NCBI GenBank assembly: GCA_002286855.1
Contig: NRSV01000003.1
Coordinates: 800,831-864,830 of the forward strand
Reading direction: 5' to 3'
Source: Bipolaris cookei
Lineage: Eukaryota > Ascomycota > Dothideomycetes > Pleosporales > Pleosporaceae
DNA length: 64,000 nucleotides
Shown: piece by piece, positions 1 to 10,121 of the stretch
Layout: the number at the start of each line of letters is the position of its first letter
How positions within the stretch are numbered: position 1 is the stretch's first letter
Notes under the pieces: model-generated
Database searches by the model: none
What the model saw: only the letters and a program-made list of their open reading frames with translations
What the model was told of the DNA's origin: nothing
Program-made: the position numbers and the translations under genes

Positions 1-803
1 CTCATGTCCCAGGCCACAGCCCCGCGCTGAGTTGCAGCTCGGTGAGTAAGACGGTAAGCTTTGGCGGCTGGCTGCAGAGGGAGGGCAAACCGCCACAGAG
101 GCTCTTTGGGGTCCGTCATTCTTGCGCGCTTCGTATGCCATAGATGTGTAGGCAGCCATGTCTTGTCTCTTTGCCGTCTGCGGAATCGCGAGGGAGGAGT
201 ATGAGGAGTCGCGAGAGCGGGGAATGTGCGTTTCGGCTTCGTCTTTGGGGGAGGTGTTGGCTTTGTGGCGTCTGCGGGGGGAGGGTCCATGGCGATGTCT
301 CCATCGTGGTCCTGGGCGCGGGTTGCTGCAGAATTGCCTTGTTTCCTTTTTTTTGCCCGCTTCTCCCAGTTCTGCCTGCTTTTCTCTCGACCCTCATTGC
401 GCAGATGCTTCTTCTTGCCTTTGCCCACACCACTACCGCTGGTGCCTCTTGAGATGGGGGTGTTGTCATCCTTGGCTTCCTGTCGCGCCCGTTGTCGCAA
501 TCTCTTAGGTACACGGGTGGGATTGTGGCTCGCAGTCCTCCTGCGCAACTCTCTGGGGACATCTTGGAAAGCGCGCCGCGACAGGGCGTTCCTGGCTACT
601 TTGATGGCGCCTTCCAGCGACTTGATTTCATTTTCGTGCGACTTGAGAAAATTTGCAACGTTGATTTCGCCATTGGGATACGCGTTGCTGGTGGGCGTCG
701 CGGGGATGACATGCTGAGGTCTCTGGGGAAAACGGGCGCGTTTGGGGGCATTGGCGGGGCCTGTGGTGGAAGCATGCTTCCTCTTCTTCGCATTGTCTGC
801 CAT
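1..803 (-). CDS. POP1: Ribonuclease P/MRP protein subunit POP1, N-terminal part (runs off the left edge)
   Basis: POP1 is the large protein scaffold of nuclear RNase P and RNase MRP, which process pre-tRNA 5' ends and pre-rRNA. The reverse strand reads open from an ATG at 803 to the window edge, about 267 codons without a stop, and the start is preceded by a promoter-like spacer. After a basic N-terminus with KKRKH and PKRARFP stretches, residues about 80-110 contain the family signature VPRELRRRTASHNPTRVPKR followed by an arginine-rich helix. Near the edge the protein reads RFALPLQPAAKAYRLTHRAA and then GAVAWDM, the conserved POP1 block. No intron is needed in the visible part. The rest of the gene lies outside the window. 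Identity is firm; only the extent is unknown. Confidence 0.93.
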   Translation of the reverse strand, partial: MADNAKKRKHASTTGPANAPKRARFPQRPQHVIPATPTSNAYPNGEINVANFLKSHENEIKSLEGAIKVARNALSRRAFQDVPRELRRRTASHNPTRVPKRLRQRARQEAKDDNTPISRGTSGSGVGKGKKKHLRNEGREKSRQNWEKRAKKRKQGNSAATRAQDHDGDIAMDPPPADATKPTPPPKTKPKRTFPALATPHTPPSRFRRRQRDKTWLPTHLWHTKRARMTDPKEPLWRFALPLQPAAKAYRLTHRAATQRGAVAWDM

Positions 804-1558
804 GGCCGTCAGTCGTCGTCGTCGTCGGCCGCCTGGTCCTGTGCTTGGGATGACGACGACAATGACAACGGTGAGCTATTACCTACTCTGTGCTGGGACG
901 AAAGTATTCGTAGTGGGGCGGCTATGGAGTTTTTGTTTAGTCAGCGGTAGGAGAACTCTAAATAACCTTATTCTAGCCCATCTAGTGCAAAACTTACGAG
1001 CCCCTCGGCTGTGATTGGTGCTTGAACGAGTCCCCCTGCCAACAAGCCACTAATCATGCCTTGGTGCCATCGGTAATGATCGTGCTGGCCGCATCCCCAC
1101 ACCAACCGTGTAGCGTGCAGTTGCAGTTGTGATCACGGTAGCACGTGCCATGACTGAGCAGGCCGAGCGCCGGTCGAATGTTAGCTGGACCCTCACCCCT
1201 CAGCACTGACGCGTCAGAGTCATCCAAACACCTAGCCCAGCAACTGTATTTCGTTTCATCCTAAGCCCCCTAGCTCAATCATTAAATTATGTCCATTCAC
1301 AACATCCTCATTTCGCGAGCTTGCGGCGAGGCTCCACTTTCTGGCCGCCCTGGTGATTACAACGTTCCCCTGCATTGCGCGCAGCTACTGCTGTGCCCTG
1401 TCCCTCTCGTGTCTTAGACAAGGCGTGCGCTTTCATGTTTTCCTGCACCCGGCCTGACCACAACAACATCACCACCCCCTCCTCAGACAGTGTCGAGCAT
1501 TGTTATCCGAGCCCCTCATTGTTCTTTCACACCCTCTACCTGCCGTGCCTAGTACATA
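804..1558. promoter_or_regulatory. Divergent intergenic promoter region between POP1 and the J-domain-like gene
   Basis: These 755 bases separate two divergent start codons, so both promoters must lie here. Visible elements are an E-box palindrome GCACGTGC at 1141-1148 and a perfect 12-bp palindrome CTGACGCGTCAG at 1206-1217 that contains an ACGCGT (MCB-like) core. The 3' part is pyrimidine-rich towards the J-domain-like gene, as is common in fungal 5' leaders. No coding exon could be supported. Function of the elements is inferred from their sequence only. Confidence 0.5.
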
Positions 1559-2392
1559 ATGATCAACTCATACTCTACCATGTCTCCCTCACCCCTACCC
1601 TCCGACCAAGTGTGCAAGTCCAGCTTCAGTCCCTTCCGATCCCCCTCGCCTAGGAAGAGATTCGCCCACGAGCGCAACCAGTCCGAGGCAGTCCAGCGGC
1701 CACGGCCCATGAGCATTTCGAGCAACTCGCCAGCAGTCCAGCATAGCAAACGAGCCTCCATTTACGTCTCGGACGCTTCCGTCATCCTTGCCCAGCGCAC
1801 ACCCATGGCTTCTCCTATCTCGTCTCCCGACTCCATGTATGACCCCGCTCTTGAAAGCCCAGATGCCATCGACCACTACGCCATCCTAGAAATCACTCCA
1901 AAGGCAACTACCGACGAGGTCAAGGCTGCTTATCGCCGGTTACGAGTAGTGTACTTTTCAAGCGATGCCAAGAAGTACCGAGCCCTACAGGCTGCCTTTG
2001 ACACCTTGATGAATCCCGAGACCCGCGAGGTTTATGATGCAAACTACCAACCCCGTGCGGCTGCACCCACATCGCTTGCCAGCATCGGCGAGATCCTAGA
2101 TCCCGGAAAGCATTGGCGACAGGACAGCGCCCATGGCGACGATCCCGCAATTCCAGAGGAAGAGGAGGAAGAGGAGGAGGAGCAGCAGCAGCAACAGCAG
2201 GAAGAACCGGAAGAGCAACAAGAGGTTCGCAATGACCCAAATTGGGGACTGAAACGTTACAACCCTCGCTATGAGCCAGTTTTCGGTTCGGAGCCATACA
2301 TGTCATATATTCCTCTGCCTACGAATCTGTTGCTCTTTTGTAGAGGACCAACATACACAGGCAATTTTGCATTCAACGCACGGCCGAACTAA
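1559..2392 (+). CDS. J-domain-like protein lacking the HPD motif
   Basis: Single-exon gene of 277 residues. Residues about 100-160 read DHYAILEITPKATTDEVKAAYRRL and end NPETREVYDANY, which matches J-domain helices I, II, III and IV. The loop between helices II and III, which normally carries His-Pro-Asp for stimulating Hsp70 ATPase, reads VVYFSSDAKK, so HPD is absent. The N-terminus is Ser/Pro-rich and probably disordered. A poly-Glu then poly-Gln run follows at about residues 200-222 (DNA about 2155-2225). The tail contains YNPRYEPVFGSEPY. The next in-frame Met, at 1580, is an alternative start. Without HPD it is unlikely to be a standard Hsp40 co-chaperone, and its role is unknown. Confidence is high that it is a gene and moderate for the fold. 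Confidence 0.8.
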   Translation: MINSYSTMSPSPLPSDQVCKSSFSPFRSPSPRKRFAHERNQSEAVQRPRPMSISSNSPAVQHSKRASIYVSDASVILAQRTPMASPISSPDSMYDPALESPDAIDHYAILEITPKATTDEVKAAYRRLRVVYFSSDAKKYRALQAAFDTLMNPETREVYDANYQPRAAAPTSLASIGEILDPGKHWRQDSAHGDDPAIPEEEEEEEEEQQQQQQEEPEEQQEVRNDPNWGLKRYNPRYEPVFGSEPYMSYIPLPTNLLLFCRGPTYTGNFAFNARPN

Positions 2393-3062
2393 GGCGCTCT
2401 TCTACTTCCACTACCTCCTCTAACTCTCCCAAAATGCAACACGTGTCGACACGACAATTGTCGATTTTCTTTACGATTTCTTACACTCGCTCAAGTCTCG
2501 CATTTAACGGTCTTATTTCCTTTTTTGTATTGTGTCACAGGTGGCAGTCTGTCTCTATCACTCTCGTCTTCTCTCTGTACCTATTCTCTTTTGCGCTCTC
2601 TCCGCGAGTCACCATGTTCCCTTCCATCCAATTGAAGGTCCTTTTTCCAAAGTTGTGTCATATAGATTGACCCTAGATATCCCCTCCAGATACTGAATGA
2701 TAATGTATCCAATATATATATATTCCACTCGCCATACTTTGAGAGTCAGTGCCTCGGCTGTTCGTGATGTAGTTGCTTACATGATATGTTCTTGTATATG
2801 CTTTTGTATCAGTTTTAAACGGCACATTGAGTCTGGTGTTAGTCAGTTTGTCAACCAACTAGTGACGGACAAAAAACAGCGCAGGAGTCAATGACATCAC
2901 GAAAGTGCAAGTGTAGTGCGTGGCAAATAATGCGAACCCAAGCTGCATTGCTGATATCAATCTCTATGATACAGAACACTAAGAGGTAGATGCTAGTCTC
3001 TGGTTCTTCCTTTTCCTGCTCTACAAACTTGCTACATTCTACATCTCTTCTGAGCGAGCCGC
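2393..3062. other. Convergent intergenic spacer
   Basis: This spacer lies between the 3' ends of the J-domain-like gene (+) and COX12 (-) and should hold both 3' UTRs. It is T-rich and A/T-rich, with a short ATATATATA run near 2712-2720. I see no coding, RNA or repeat feature. Confidence 0.6.
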
Positions 3063-3639
3063 TTACTGATCGAGCTTTACGGGGAAGTTTCCGGCCTCTG
3101 TTGCACATGTCAGCTGCTGGCTCTCTAGGGAGACATCGGTGCAAGCAGCACATATGAAACACAGAGTATAATGGGTACTCACCACGCTGGTCGTCCCATC
3201 GCGATGTCCAGCCGCTGGGGCACAGAGACTTGTAGGCCAACTTGAACTACGTCTATTAGTACACGCCTTCGTTTCCCATGATTCTGAGAGATGCGCACCT
3301 GGTTGCAGGGAGAAAATTCCTCGCCCTTGGCAGTGATGCACTTGTGGTAGTCGACGTAGTTTTGCCAGCAGTGCTTGGTCTGATTCTGGTTGGGGAAGCG
3401 GGCATCGAAGCCTATATGCGCCCAACTCTGTTAGCACCACGTCTTGCATCCCCAGAGCTCCAGATAACCATCCTTGGCAGGGTTTCAACTATAGAGAGAG
3501 TGCGGAATCGGCATACCAGCTGTGAAGGGACAGGTTAGCTTGTTGTCTGCGATGCGCAGAGTAGTGGGAAAAGCTCACCAGTGACGAACTTGAAGGGCTT
3601 GGTGACTAGCTCCTCGCCATTTTCACCGTTGTCAGACAT
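3063..3639 (-). CDS. COX12: Cytochrome c oxidase subunit VIb (COX12), with a 3-nt internal exon
   Basis: This is a small intermembrane-space subunit of respiratory complex IV. Exons on the reverse strand are 3579-3639, 3517-3519, 3299-3411, 3183-3246 and 3063-3097, which sum to 276 nt and 91 residues with every junction in frame. The protein has the family core GFDARFPNQNQTKHCWQNYVD and twin cysteine motifs: CWQNYVDYHKC (CX9C) and CNQFKLAYKSLC (CX10C). It ends EAGNFPVKLDQ. No cleavable presequence is seen, as expected for a twin-CX9C-type protein imported by Mia40. Exon 2 is only CTG. It is bounded by an upstream intron (GTGAGC..GCTAAC..CACAG) and a downstream intron (GTATGC..GCTAAC..ATATAG). 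It inserts Ala between Thr and Gly, giving VTAGFDARF. Skipping it would also stay in frame. Identity is certain; the microexon awaits transcript data. Confidence 0.95.
3517..3519 (-). other. COX12: 3-nt microexon of COX12
   Basis: The sequence on the coding strand is CTTCACAG|CTG|GTATGC. The upstream intron (3520-3578, 59 nt) and downstream intron (3412-3516, 105 nt) each have their own donor, GCTAAC branch site and acceptor. Reading on through the second donor meets a stop within about ten codons, so the exon must end after CTG or be skipped. With the exon the protein reads TAGFDARF; without it, TGFDARF. Confidence 0.75.
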
Positions 3640-3917
3640 GATTGCGGTGGTGCGTTGGGGGTTATTCGAGGTGGTGAGGCGGCAATGGCAGGCGGCGTTG
3701 GGCAAAGTGGTGACGGAGGTGAAGTTGTGAGGTTGCGATCATTCCACCCGAGACGCTTTGTCCACACACAATTCGCTCGGCGTTTTCCGGGCAGTCAAGC
3801 TCCGCGAGCGAGCTCTCAGCGTGCCTGTGACGAAACCCGTGAAGCCCTTTCGATCTCCAGCGACGACGCCAACTCTCCACTCCCGACCCCAATTGCAAAC
3901 ACAGCAATCCTCCAACC

Positions 3918-4497
3918 ATGTTCAAAGCCACCCGCGCCCTGTCCATGCAGCCAACACGCATGATGGCCATGCAGCCATCGCGAATGATGGCCATGCAGCC
4001 CACGCGAATGATGGCCATGCGCCAGAGCCCCCAGCTCTTTATGAGGCAAACCATGGCCCTGCGCAGCCCCGTGCCTGTACGTCTTCTTGCATTTCTCTCG
4101 AGTCTGGCGAATGGCTTGCTAACAAGACGTAGAAGGAGGAGCACAGCGGTAGGCCAATCACAACCTGGCTCTCGATGCCGCTGCAACCAACTTGAATTGA
4201 CAATGCAACAGCCCACACCGTCTCGCAGCGCCTCCGCCAGCTCAAGAACATCCCCACGGAGATTTGGCCCCTTAGTATGTCGATGCCCCCCTTTTTGGTG
4301 CTTGCAGGGATCCTTTGCTAACCCCATTCCTTAGTCGTCGTTCTCGGGTAAGCCCCTCACTCTCGCATCGCCTACTCACAGTACAGGTGGTCTGATATAC
4401 GTATAGCGTCGCCATCGTTATGGCCTTCTTCTCCATTACCCGAAAACTCTGGGTCGACAAGACCCTCCGCCTCAAGAGGCAGGGCAAGCAGGAATAG
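3918..4497 (+). CDS. B12D / MLRQ-type small mitochondrial inner-membrane respiratory subunit
   Basis: Five exons (3918-4076, 4133-4148, 4212-4274, 4335-4347, 4407-4497) give 342 nt and 113 residues with all frames closing. The mature part reads HTVSQRLRQLKNIPTEIWPL, a single membrane helix (IVVLGVAIVMAFFSITRKL), then VDKTLRLKRQGKQE. This fits the fungal B12D/NDUFA4 (MLRQ)-like family, associated with complex I or IV. The first 53 residues form a Met/Arg-rich presequence that contains a threefold repeat of MQPTRMMA. Two exons are very short, 16 and 13 nt. It is divergent from COX12 with about 280 bp between the starts, so the two respiratory genes may share a promoter. The family call rests on the helix and flanking motif; the complex is uncertain. 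Confidence 0.78.
3945..4016 (+). repeat. 24-bp tandem repeat, three copies, in a mitochondrial presequence
   Basis: Three in-frame 24-bp units (3945-3968, 3969-3992, 3993-4016) encode MQPTRMMA, MQPSRMMA and MQPTRMMA. A degenerate fourth unit begins at 4017 (MRQSPQLF). The differences between units are mostly third-position, so the array is old enough to have drifted but has kept its coding. Confidence 0.9.
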
Positions 4498-4799
4498 ATG
4501 CTTGGAACGGGTCTCCAAGAAAGATGGAATCGGCAGGCTTGGAAGGGCTTCAGCGGCCATGTGTATAGGTACAGCATACGGGACTGAGTCCTTGTCAAGT
4601 TCAGAAATCAAGCATCAGATTTCCTTTGTGCTATGCCTTTATTTTTCATATGGTGAAGATTGGGATGTCTGGTAGTAGTTGTTATCGCTCAAATCAAGAT
4701 TGAATAATTACGTCTAATAGCATGTGGTATCAAATGCACTTTTCCCCAAACGCCGGCATACACCATTCCAGACAACTCATCCAAGCTAAACAATAGACT
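4498..4799. other. Convergent intergenic spacer
   Basis: These 302 bases separate the 3' ends of the B12D-like gene and the RRM gene. They are A/T-rich and consistent with two 3' UTRs. Nothing else is visible. Confidence 0.6.
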
Positions 4800-5326
4800 T
4801 CATGCTAGCTTGGGTCCAGCTTCATCCAAACCCTCCAGGCCCTGCATAGGGTCCGTGGGTCCATTTGCCTCATCGTGGGCTTGTTCATTGGCTTTGCGGT
4901 CCTCCTCACTCACAGCATGCTTCGCCAACCACCCCTCCTGCATTATTGTTAGTGCACTGGTTGACGCACACACATGCCTGCACTGAGGACACGTACCTGC
5001 TCCCAAATAGCCGTCTTGCTGCCTAATCCTTCATTTGCATCTTTCTGCGGTTTGGCTGGCGCTACCTTGATCACAGATCCGTAGAGCTCGCTCCGATCCA
5101 TATTATCAATTGCGTCGACCGCATCGGCTGCAGTTTCAAACTCCACATATCCAAATCCCCGATGCTGCTCGCCCTGGCTTTGGTTTTCTGCCTTGGGAAG
5201 GTTCACCTCGACAATGTCGCCAAATGGCAGGAACGCGTGGAAAAGCGTTTGTTGTGTTACCGCTTGGTCGAGCCCGCCGACGAACACTGTGGCCTTTAGT
5301 CGCGAAGTATCAGACAGGTTGGACAT
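4800..5326 (-). CDS. RRM-domain RNA-binding protein resembling the RRM of cyclophilin E
   Basis: Two exons, 4997-5326 and 4800-4937, give 155 residues. The intron has donor GTACGT, a CACTAAC branch and acceptor GCAG. Residues about 12-90 form one RRM: RNP2 reads TVFVGGL and RNP1 reads HRGFGYVEF, with the usual beta-alpha-beta spacing. The C-terminus carries AIWEQ, EGWLAKHAVSEED and DPMQGLEGLD. This tail and the RRM resemble the RRM part of the human cyclophilin PPIE, but no peptidyl-prolyl isomerase domain is present. Fungal relatives keep only this part. A spliceosomal role is inferred from that similarity. Its start lies 339 bp from the divergent SEC31 start. Confidence 0.85.
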
Positions 5327-5665
5327 GGTTGTTTATGGTGTGCGATGCGATACTGGTTCGCAGAGTAGTCGTGTTGTAGAGATTGAGTGGAAATTCGATA
5401 TCACGTGGCCACTTAGCGGGACCCACACATCGGGCGCCGCCCGCGCGATGGACCAGGGAAGGACAGGTGGATGAATTGCATGGTGAAGCACGTCGTTGCC
5501 TCGAATCTCACTCCGCGCTTCTGACACAATTCCGACTCTCCTTTCTCCCACTTTTACCTCTTGTCTCGCTATACAAGAAATTTCCATCAATTCCTTGTTT
5601 TGTTGCTTGTCAATTACCCAATTCTCTAGTCTGACGCCATTGAGGTGCAAGCACCGCCCACCGTC
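5327..5665. promoter_or_regulatory. Divergent promoter between the RRM gene and SEC31
   Basis: An E-box core CACGTG at 5402-5407 lies about 76 bp upstream of the RRM start and 259 bp upstream of SEC31. The SEC31 side is rich in CT tracts typical of fungal 5' leaders. No other element is clear. Confidence 0.45.
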
Positions 5666-8600
5666 ATGGTCCGTCTACGAGAAGTCCCCCGGACTGCCGC
5701 TTTTGCCTGGTCGCCCGGCCCAACGCAGCCCCTCATTGCGACTGGAACAAAAGCTGGAGCTGTAGACGCCGACTTCTCCAACGAAACCCAGCTGGACCTT
5801 TGGGAACTTGGCTTGGACGACAGTGAGCAGGGCGTTGAGCTCAAGCCAGTTGCTACTGTAAGCGTAGAATCACGGTACATGGGCAATGTCATCTACAAAG
5901 GATAAGGGCAGCTACTGAACATTCCTCTAGATTTAACGACATTGCATGGAGTCAACCCAGTGAACAATACCCCCGTGGAGTAATAGCGGGCGCGCTCGAT
6001 AGCGGGGTATTGATACTATGGGACGCGGAGAAGTTACGGGCAGGTGAAGGGTCAAAGAATTCTTAGCCCAGCGAGTGGTTACGCAAAGCTGACTTTATGC
6101 AGTGACGAAGCCAAGATTGACCAGATCGAGAAGCATACTGGCCCAATCCAAGCGATACAATTCAACCCATTCCGACCGAACATCCTCGCATCTGCAGGCG
6201 CCAAAGGCGAACTGTTCATTCACGATATTGACGACGAATCCAAGTCGTTCCGCTTGGGCAAGGCTGGAGCCAACCCCGACGAGTACACTGCATTAGATTG
6301 GAACAAAAAGGTTGCGCACATCCTTGCGACTGGAAGCAGTGGTGGCTTTGTCACTGTTTGGGATGTCAAGCTGAAGAAGGAGAACCTCACACTGAACCAC
6401 TACGGACGAAAGACTGTCAGTGCAGTATCATGGGATCCCAATGTGCCCACGAGACTGGCCACTGCCATCCCGACCGATCAGAACCCGCTTGTGCTGGTTT
6501 GGGACCTGCGCAACACCAATGCGCCCGAGAAAACCCTACAAGCACACGATCAGGGTGTACTGTCTCTTTCATGGTGTGTACAAGACAGCGACCTCCTCTT
6601 GTCCTGCGGCAAGGACAACAGGACAATTGCTTGGAATCCTCATACTGGGGAGCTGTTGGGTGAATTCCCCGTAGTAACCAACTGGACTTTCCAGACGAGA
6701 TTCAACCCTGCGAACCCGAACCTCCTTGCAACCGCATCTTTTGACGGCAAGATTGCGATCCAGACATTACAGAACACTACCGCTGCTGCGGACCACAAGA
6801 AGGCAGCCACTCAAGCACCCGAGGGAGAGGATTTCTTTGCGCAGACACATGCAGAGCCCCAGGGTGCATCGTTCTCGCTCAAGACACCCCCAAAATGGTT
6901 GAAAAGGAGAGCAGGTGCGGTTTTTGGCTTCGGCGGAAAGTTGGTACGATTTGGCATCGTTGACAACAAGTCAAAGGTCTCGATTTCGACTTTTGTAGTA
7001 GACTCTGAAGTTAGCACAGCCAGCGAAGAGTTCGACAAGGCTTTGCAGGAGGGTAACTTCACTTCAATCTGCGAATCGAAAATCTCAAAGGCAACCAATG
7101 AGGAGGAAAAAGCTGACTGGACCGTGATTGAGACGTTAATTTCGGAGAACCCACGCAGTAAACTTATTGAGTATCTTGGTTTTTCCGATAAACAGGAAGA
7201 AGAGGCGGAAGAGGAGAAGACGGAAGCCAAGACCAACGGCGATGCGGATGCTAATGCTGACGAAGGTGCCTCGTTCTTCGATAATGCAACCAACGAGGGC
7301 AACTTTCTCTCCGACCTTGCGGCTTCCAAGGGCGCGAAGACCAACAATCCCTTCCAGATCTACACCGGCTCAGAGTCGGAGGCTGATACCAAGATCACTC
7401 GCAGTCTTATGCTAGGAGATTTCAACGCGGCATTGGACGTGTGTCTGAAGGAAAACCGACTGTCGGATGCTTTCATGATCGCTATCTGCGGTGGTGAGAA
7501 GTGCATCGCTAAAGCACAAGCTGCATACTTCAAGAAGCAGTCTGACACGCCAAACTATCTCCGCCTTCTTGCCTCTGTTGTTGGAAAGAACCTATGGGAT
7601 TTCGTGTACAACGCCGATCTCAAAGATTGGAAGGAAGTCATGGCTACAATTTGCACATTTGCTGACCAAGCTGACTTCCCCGATCTCTGCGAGGCCCTTG
7701 GTGATCGTCTCGAGGAAGCCTTCTCAGAAGGAAATGTTTCATACCGCAAGGATGCATCTTTCTGTTACTTGGCTGGTTCCAAGCTTGAGAAGGTCGTCGT
7801 CAACTGGGCGCAGGAATTACAGGAAAATGAGAAGGCTGGAATTGAGAAGACAGATAGCGACAACAGTTTCTCTATCCACGCGCGATCACTGCAAGAGTTT
7901 ATTGAAAAGGTTACCGTTTTCCGAAAGGTGACTGACTTCAAGGACACTGAACAGCAAAAGGATGCTGACTGGAAACTTGAACCTTTGTACGCAAAGTATG
8001 TCGAGTACGCTGATATCGCATCCGCCCATGGGCAGTTGTCGATTGCCGAGAAGTATTTGGATCTACTCCCTGAAAAGTACCCAGCAGCAGATGTGGCGAG
8101 GAATCGTGTCAAGCAAGCGACAAGGAAGGCCACAGCCCAACCAGCAAGCGCTCATAGGCCAACTCAGTCTACTGCCAGCGGACGACGCCAGGTTGTGGTT
8201 CCCTCGTATGGTCAACCTGCCCAAGCAACACCAGTACCACAACAGACGCCATACGCTCCAACCAACCCACTCCAGACACAACCAGGAGCGTCGCCTTACG
8301 CCCCAATCAATCCTTTGTCGCAACAAGCCCAGGCTGCCGTGCGATCACCATATACACCGGCAGGCGCAGCGTCCGGTAATGCCTACACTCCTGCTGGCTA
8401 TCAACCATCTCAGCCGTCTGTACCCCAACCAGGTTACGGCGGCTTCAACCAAGCCCCGCAGCAAAACCCAATCGCACCTCCGCCACGCAACTTCTCCAAC
8501 TCCCCATCCATTGTACCTGCAGCCAACAGAGGCCATATTCCAGCATGGAACGACACGCCAGACTTTGGCCCGCCAAAGCCAGCGTCACGCCGCAGTACTC

Positions 8601-9661
8601 CAATGAATGCTGTAGCCTCTCCATTCCCAAACCACCAACAGCCAATGGCAGGTCCGCCACAAGGTCCGTTCTCCCCTGGAGCAAGGTCAACACCACCTCC
8701 GCCACCAAAGGGTCCTCCATCTGGCCCTCCACGAGCAGGTACTCCAAGCCAGTACGCCCCATCACCGGCAGCTAGCACCTATGCTCCTACACCACCTGCT
8801 GGTTTTGCCGCACCACCTCAAGCACCAGTACAACGTGGAGCATCGCCATACACACCTCCAACGGCCGCCGCGCCACCCTCGAACCGCTATGCTCCCGCCC
8901 CAGGATCGCAGCCATCGGCTCCGCCAGGACCAATGGCTGGCATGCCTCCGCCGCGCAACATTGCACCACCACCAGGTCAATTTACCCCCGCTGCATCTCC
9001 TTACGCACCTTCACCTGTCCAGCAAACACCTCCTGCAGCCGCAGCTCCTCCACCAAGAGGCCCGCCACAAGGTCCTCCACGCGCTGGACCTCCTCAAGGA
9101 GGTCCCCCAAGACCTGATTCTCAACCCGGAACTGGACAATCTCAGAGTGCTGCCCCAGTAGCGGCTAAGCATCGTAAGTCATCTCTTAATTCATCACAAC
9201 GCGCCCGCTCTTCTCTATTAGGCTATACCTACAGTTGAGTACTTTCTGCTAATTTCCAAAAGCTCCTGGTGATCGATCACGTATACCCGATGCATCTCGG
9301 CCAATCTACGAGATCCTCGACGCAGAGCTTCAGCGCGTCAAGAGCAAGGCCCCCGCTCAGTACAGGCAGCACGTTGCCGACACTGAGAAGAGGCTCAACA
9401 TCTTGTTTGATCATCTTAACAACGAGGATCTTCTCAAACCGGACACCATTCAGCAGATGAATGAATTGGCGGCCAACATCCAGGCTAAACAGTTTGACAC
9501 AGCCATTGCCATCTTCTCGGAGCTGATGACTAACAAGACAGATGAGGGCAGCAACTGGATGGTAAGTTGAATATCAGACACTGACGGTTTGAGAACATCT
9601 ACTAATTTTGGAATAGGTTGGTGTCAAGCGCTTAATTCAATTCAGCAAGTCGACTGCTTAG
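5666..9661 (+). CDS. SEC31: COPII outer coat protein SEC31
   Basis: SEC31 assembles with SEC13 into the outer COPII cage that drives ER-to-Golgi vesicle budding. Exons 5666-5874, 5931-6050, 6103-9173, 9263-9561 and 9617-9661 give 3744 nt and 1247 residues, a normal length. Residues 1 to about 340 are WD40 repeats (for example FNPFRPNILASAGAKG, VSWDPNVPTRLATA and NPNLLATASFDG). About 470-760 is the helical ancestral coatomer element. About 790-1130 is strongly Pro/Gln/Ala-rich and disordered. The last about 115 residues form a conserved helical domain (RPIYEILDAELQRVK). The second intron needs the weak donor GTCAAA at 6051. The stronger-looking GTGAAG at 6044 would break the frame with the only good acceptor (CTGAC branch, GCAG at 6102). 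The other junctions are canonical. Confidence 0.96.
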
Positions 9662-10121
9662 GGGGATTACGCTGCCCCAAAGCTCGAAAGTGTCCCTGAA
9701 GAGTCCGTTGTGGCGTACGAGTAGTATGGAACATGAAGGTCGAGACTATTGAATAGGTTTTGCGCGCCAATATCATGTATATGATAGAGGATATGCAATA
9801 TACATTGAGCCATTATCCGTGTGAGTTTGATTGAGTTATTGGTGACGACCATGAAGAATAGAGACAGTCTTGAGCATGTGGTGTGAATCAAACTTTGTAG
9901 TTGCTTGAATGCCTGTATAAAAGGTGCATGGCGCAAAACTAGAGGATGATGATCGAAAATAGAACTGGTGATAGGGTTTTGCGTGTTGGGTGAAGTGGAG
10001 AGGGGCTGCCACCCATGTCCCACCTGTAGATGCCAAGATGCGGCCATTCGCGCTACGGGGAAGTGCACTAAGAATCTCTTGAATCTCCGCAATTGCAGTT
10101 CAACACCACAGCACAGCAACC
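9662..10121. other. Intergenic: SEC31 3' UTR and MRP49-type gene promoter
   Basis: This stretch lies between two co-directional genes. It is A/T-rich in the first half. No recognisable element beyond ordinary leader sequence. A reverse-strand open frame over it has no family resemblance and was not accepted. Confidence 0.5.

Noticed and set aside
3412..3578. Explaining the COX12 junction as a spliceosomal twin intron (stwintron) instead of a microexon.
   Set aside because: Removing either candidate internal intron does not create a new donor or acceptor at the join. The 3 nt remain between two complete introns, so a microexon or skipping fits better.
6044..6102. SEC31 donor GTGAAG at 6044.
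   Set aside because: With the only acceptor that has a good branch site it leaves the downstream frame broken; other acceptors give an intron of 28 nt or lose conserved residues.
9667..10119. Reverse-strand frame of 150 codons between SEC31 and the MRP49-type gene.
   Set aside because: It covers the 3' UTR and promoter of real genes, with low-quality composition and no motif.
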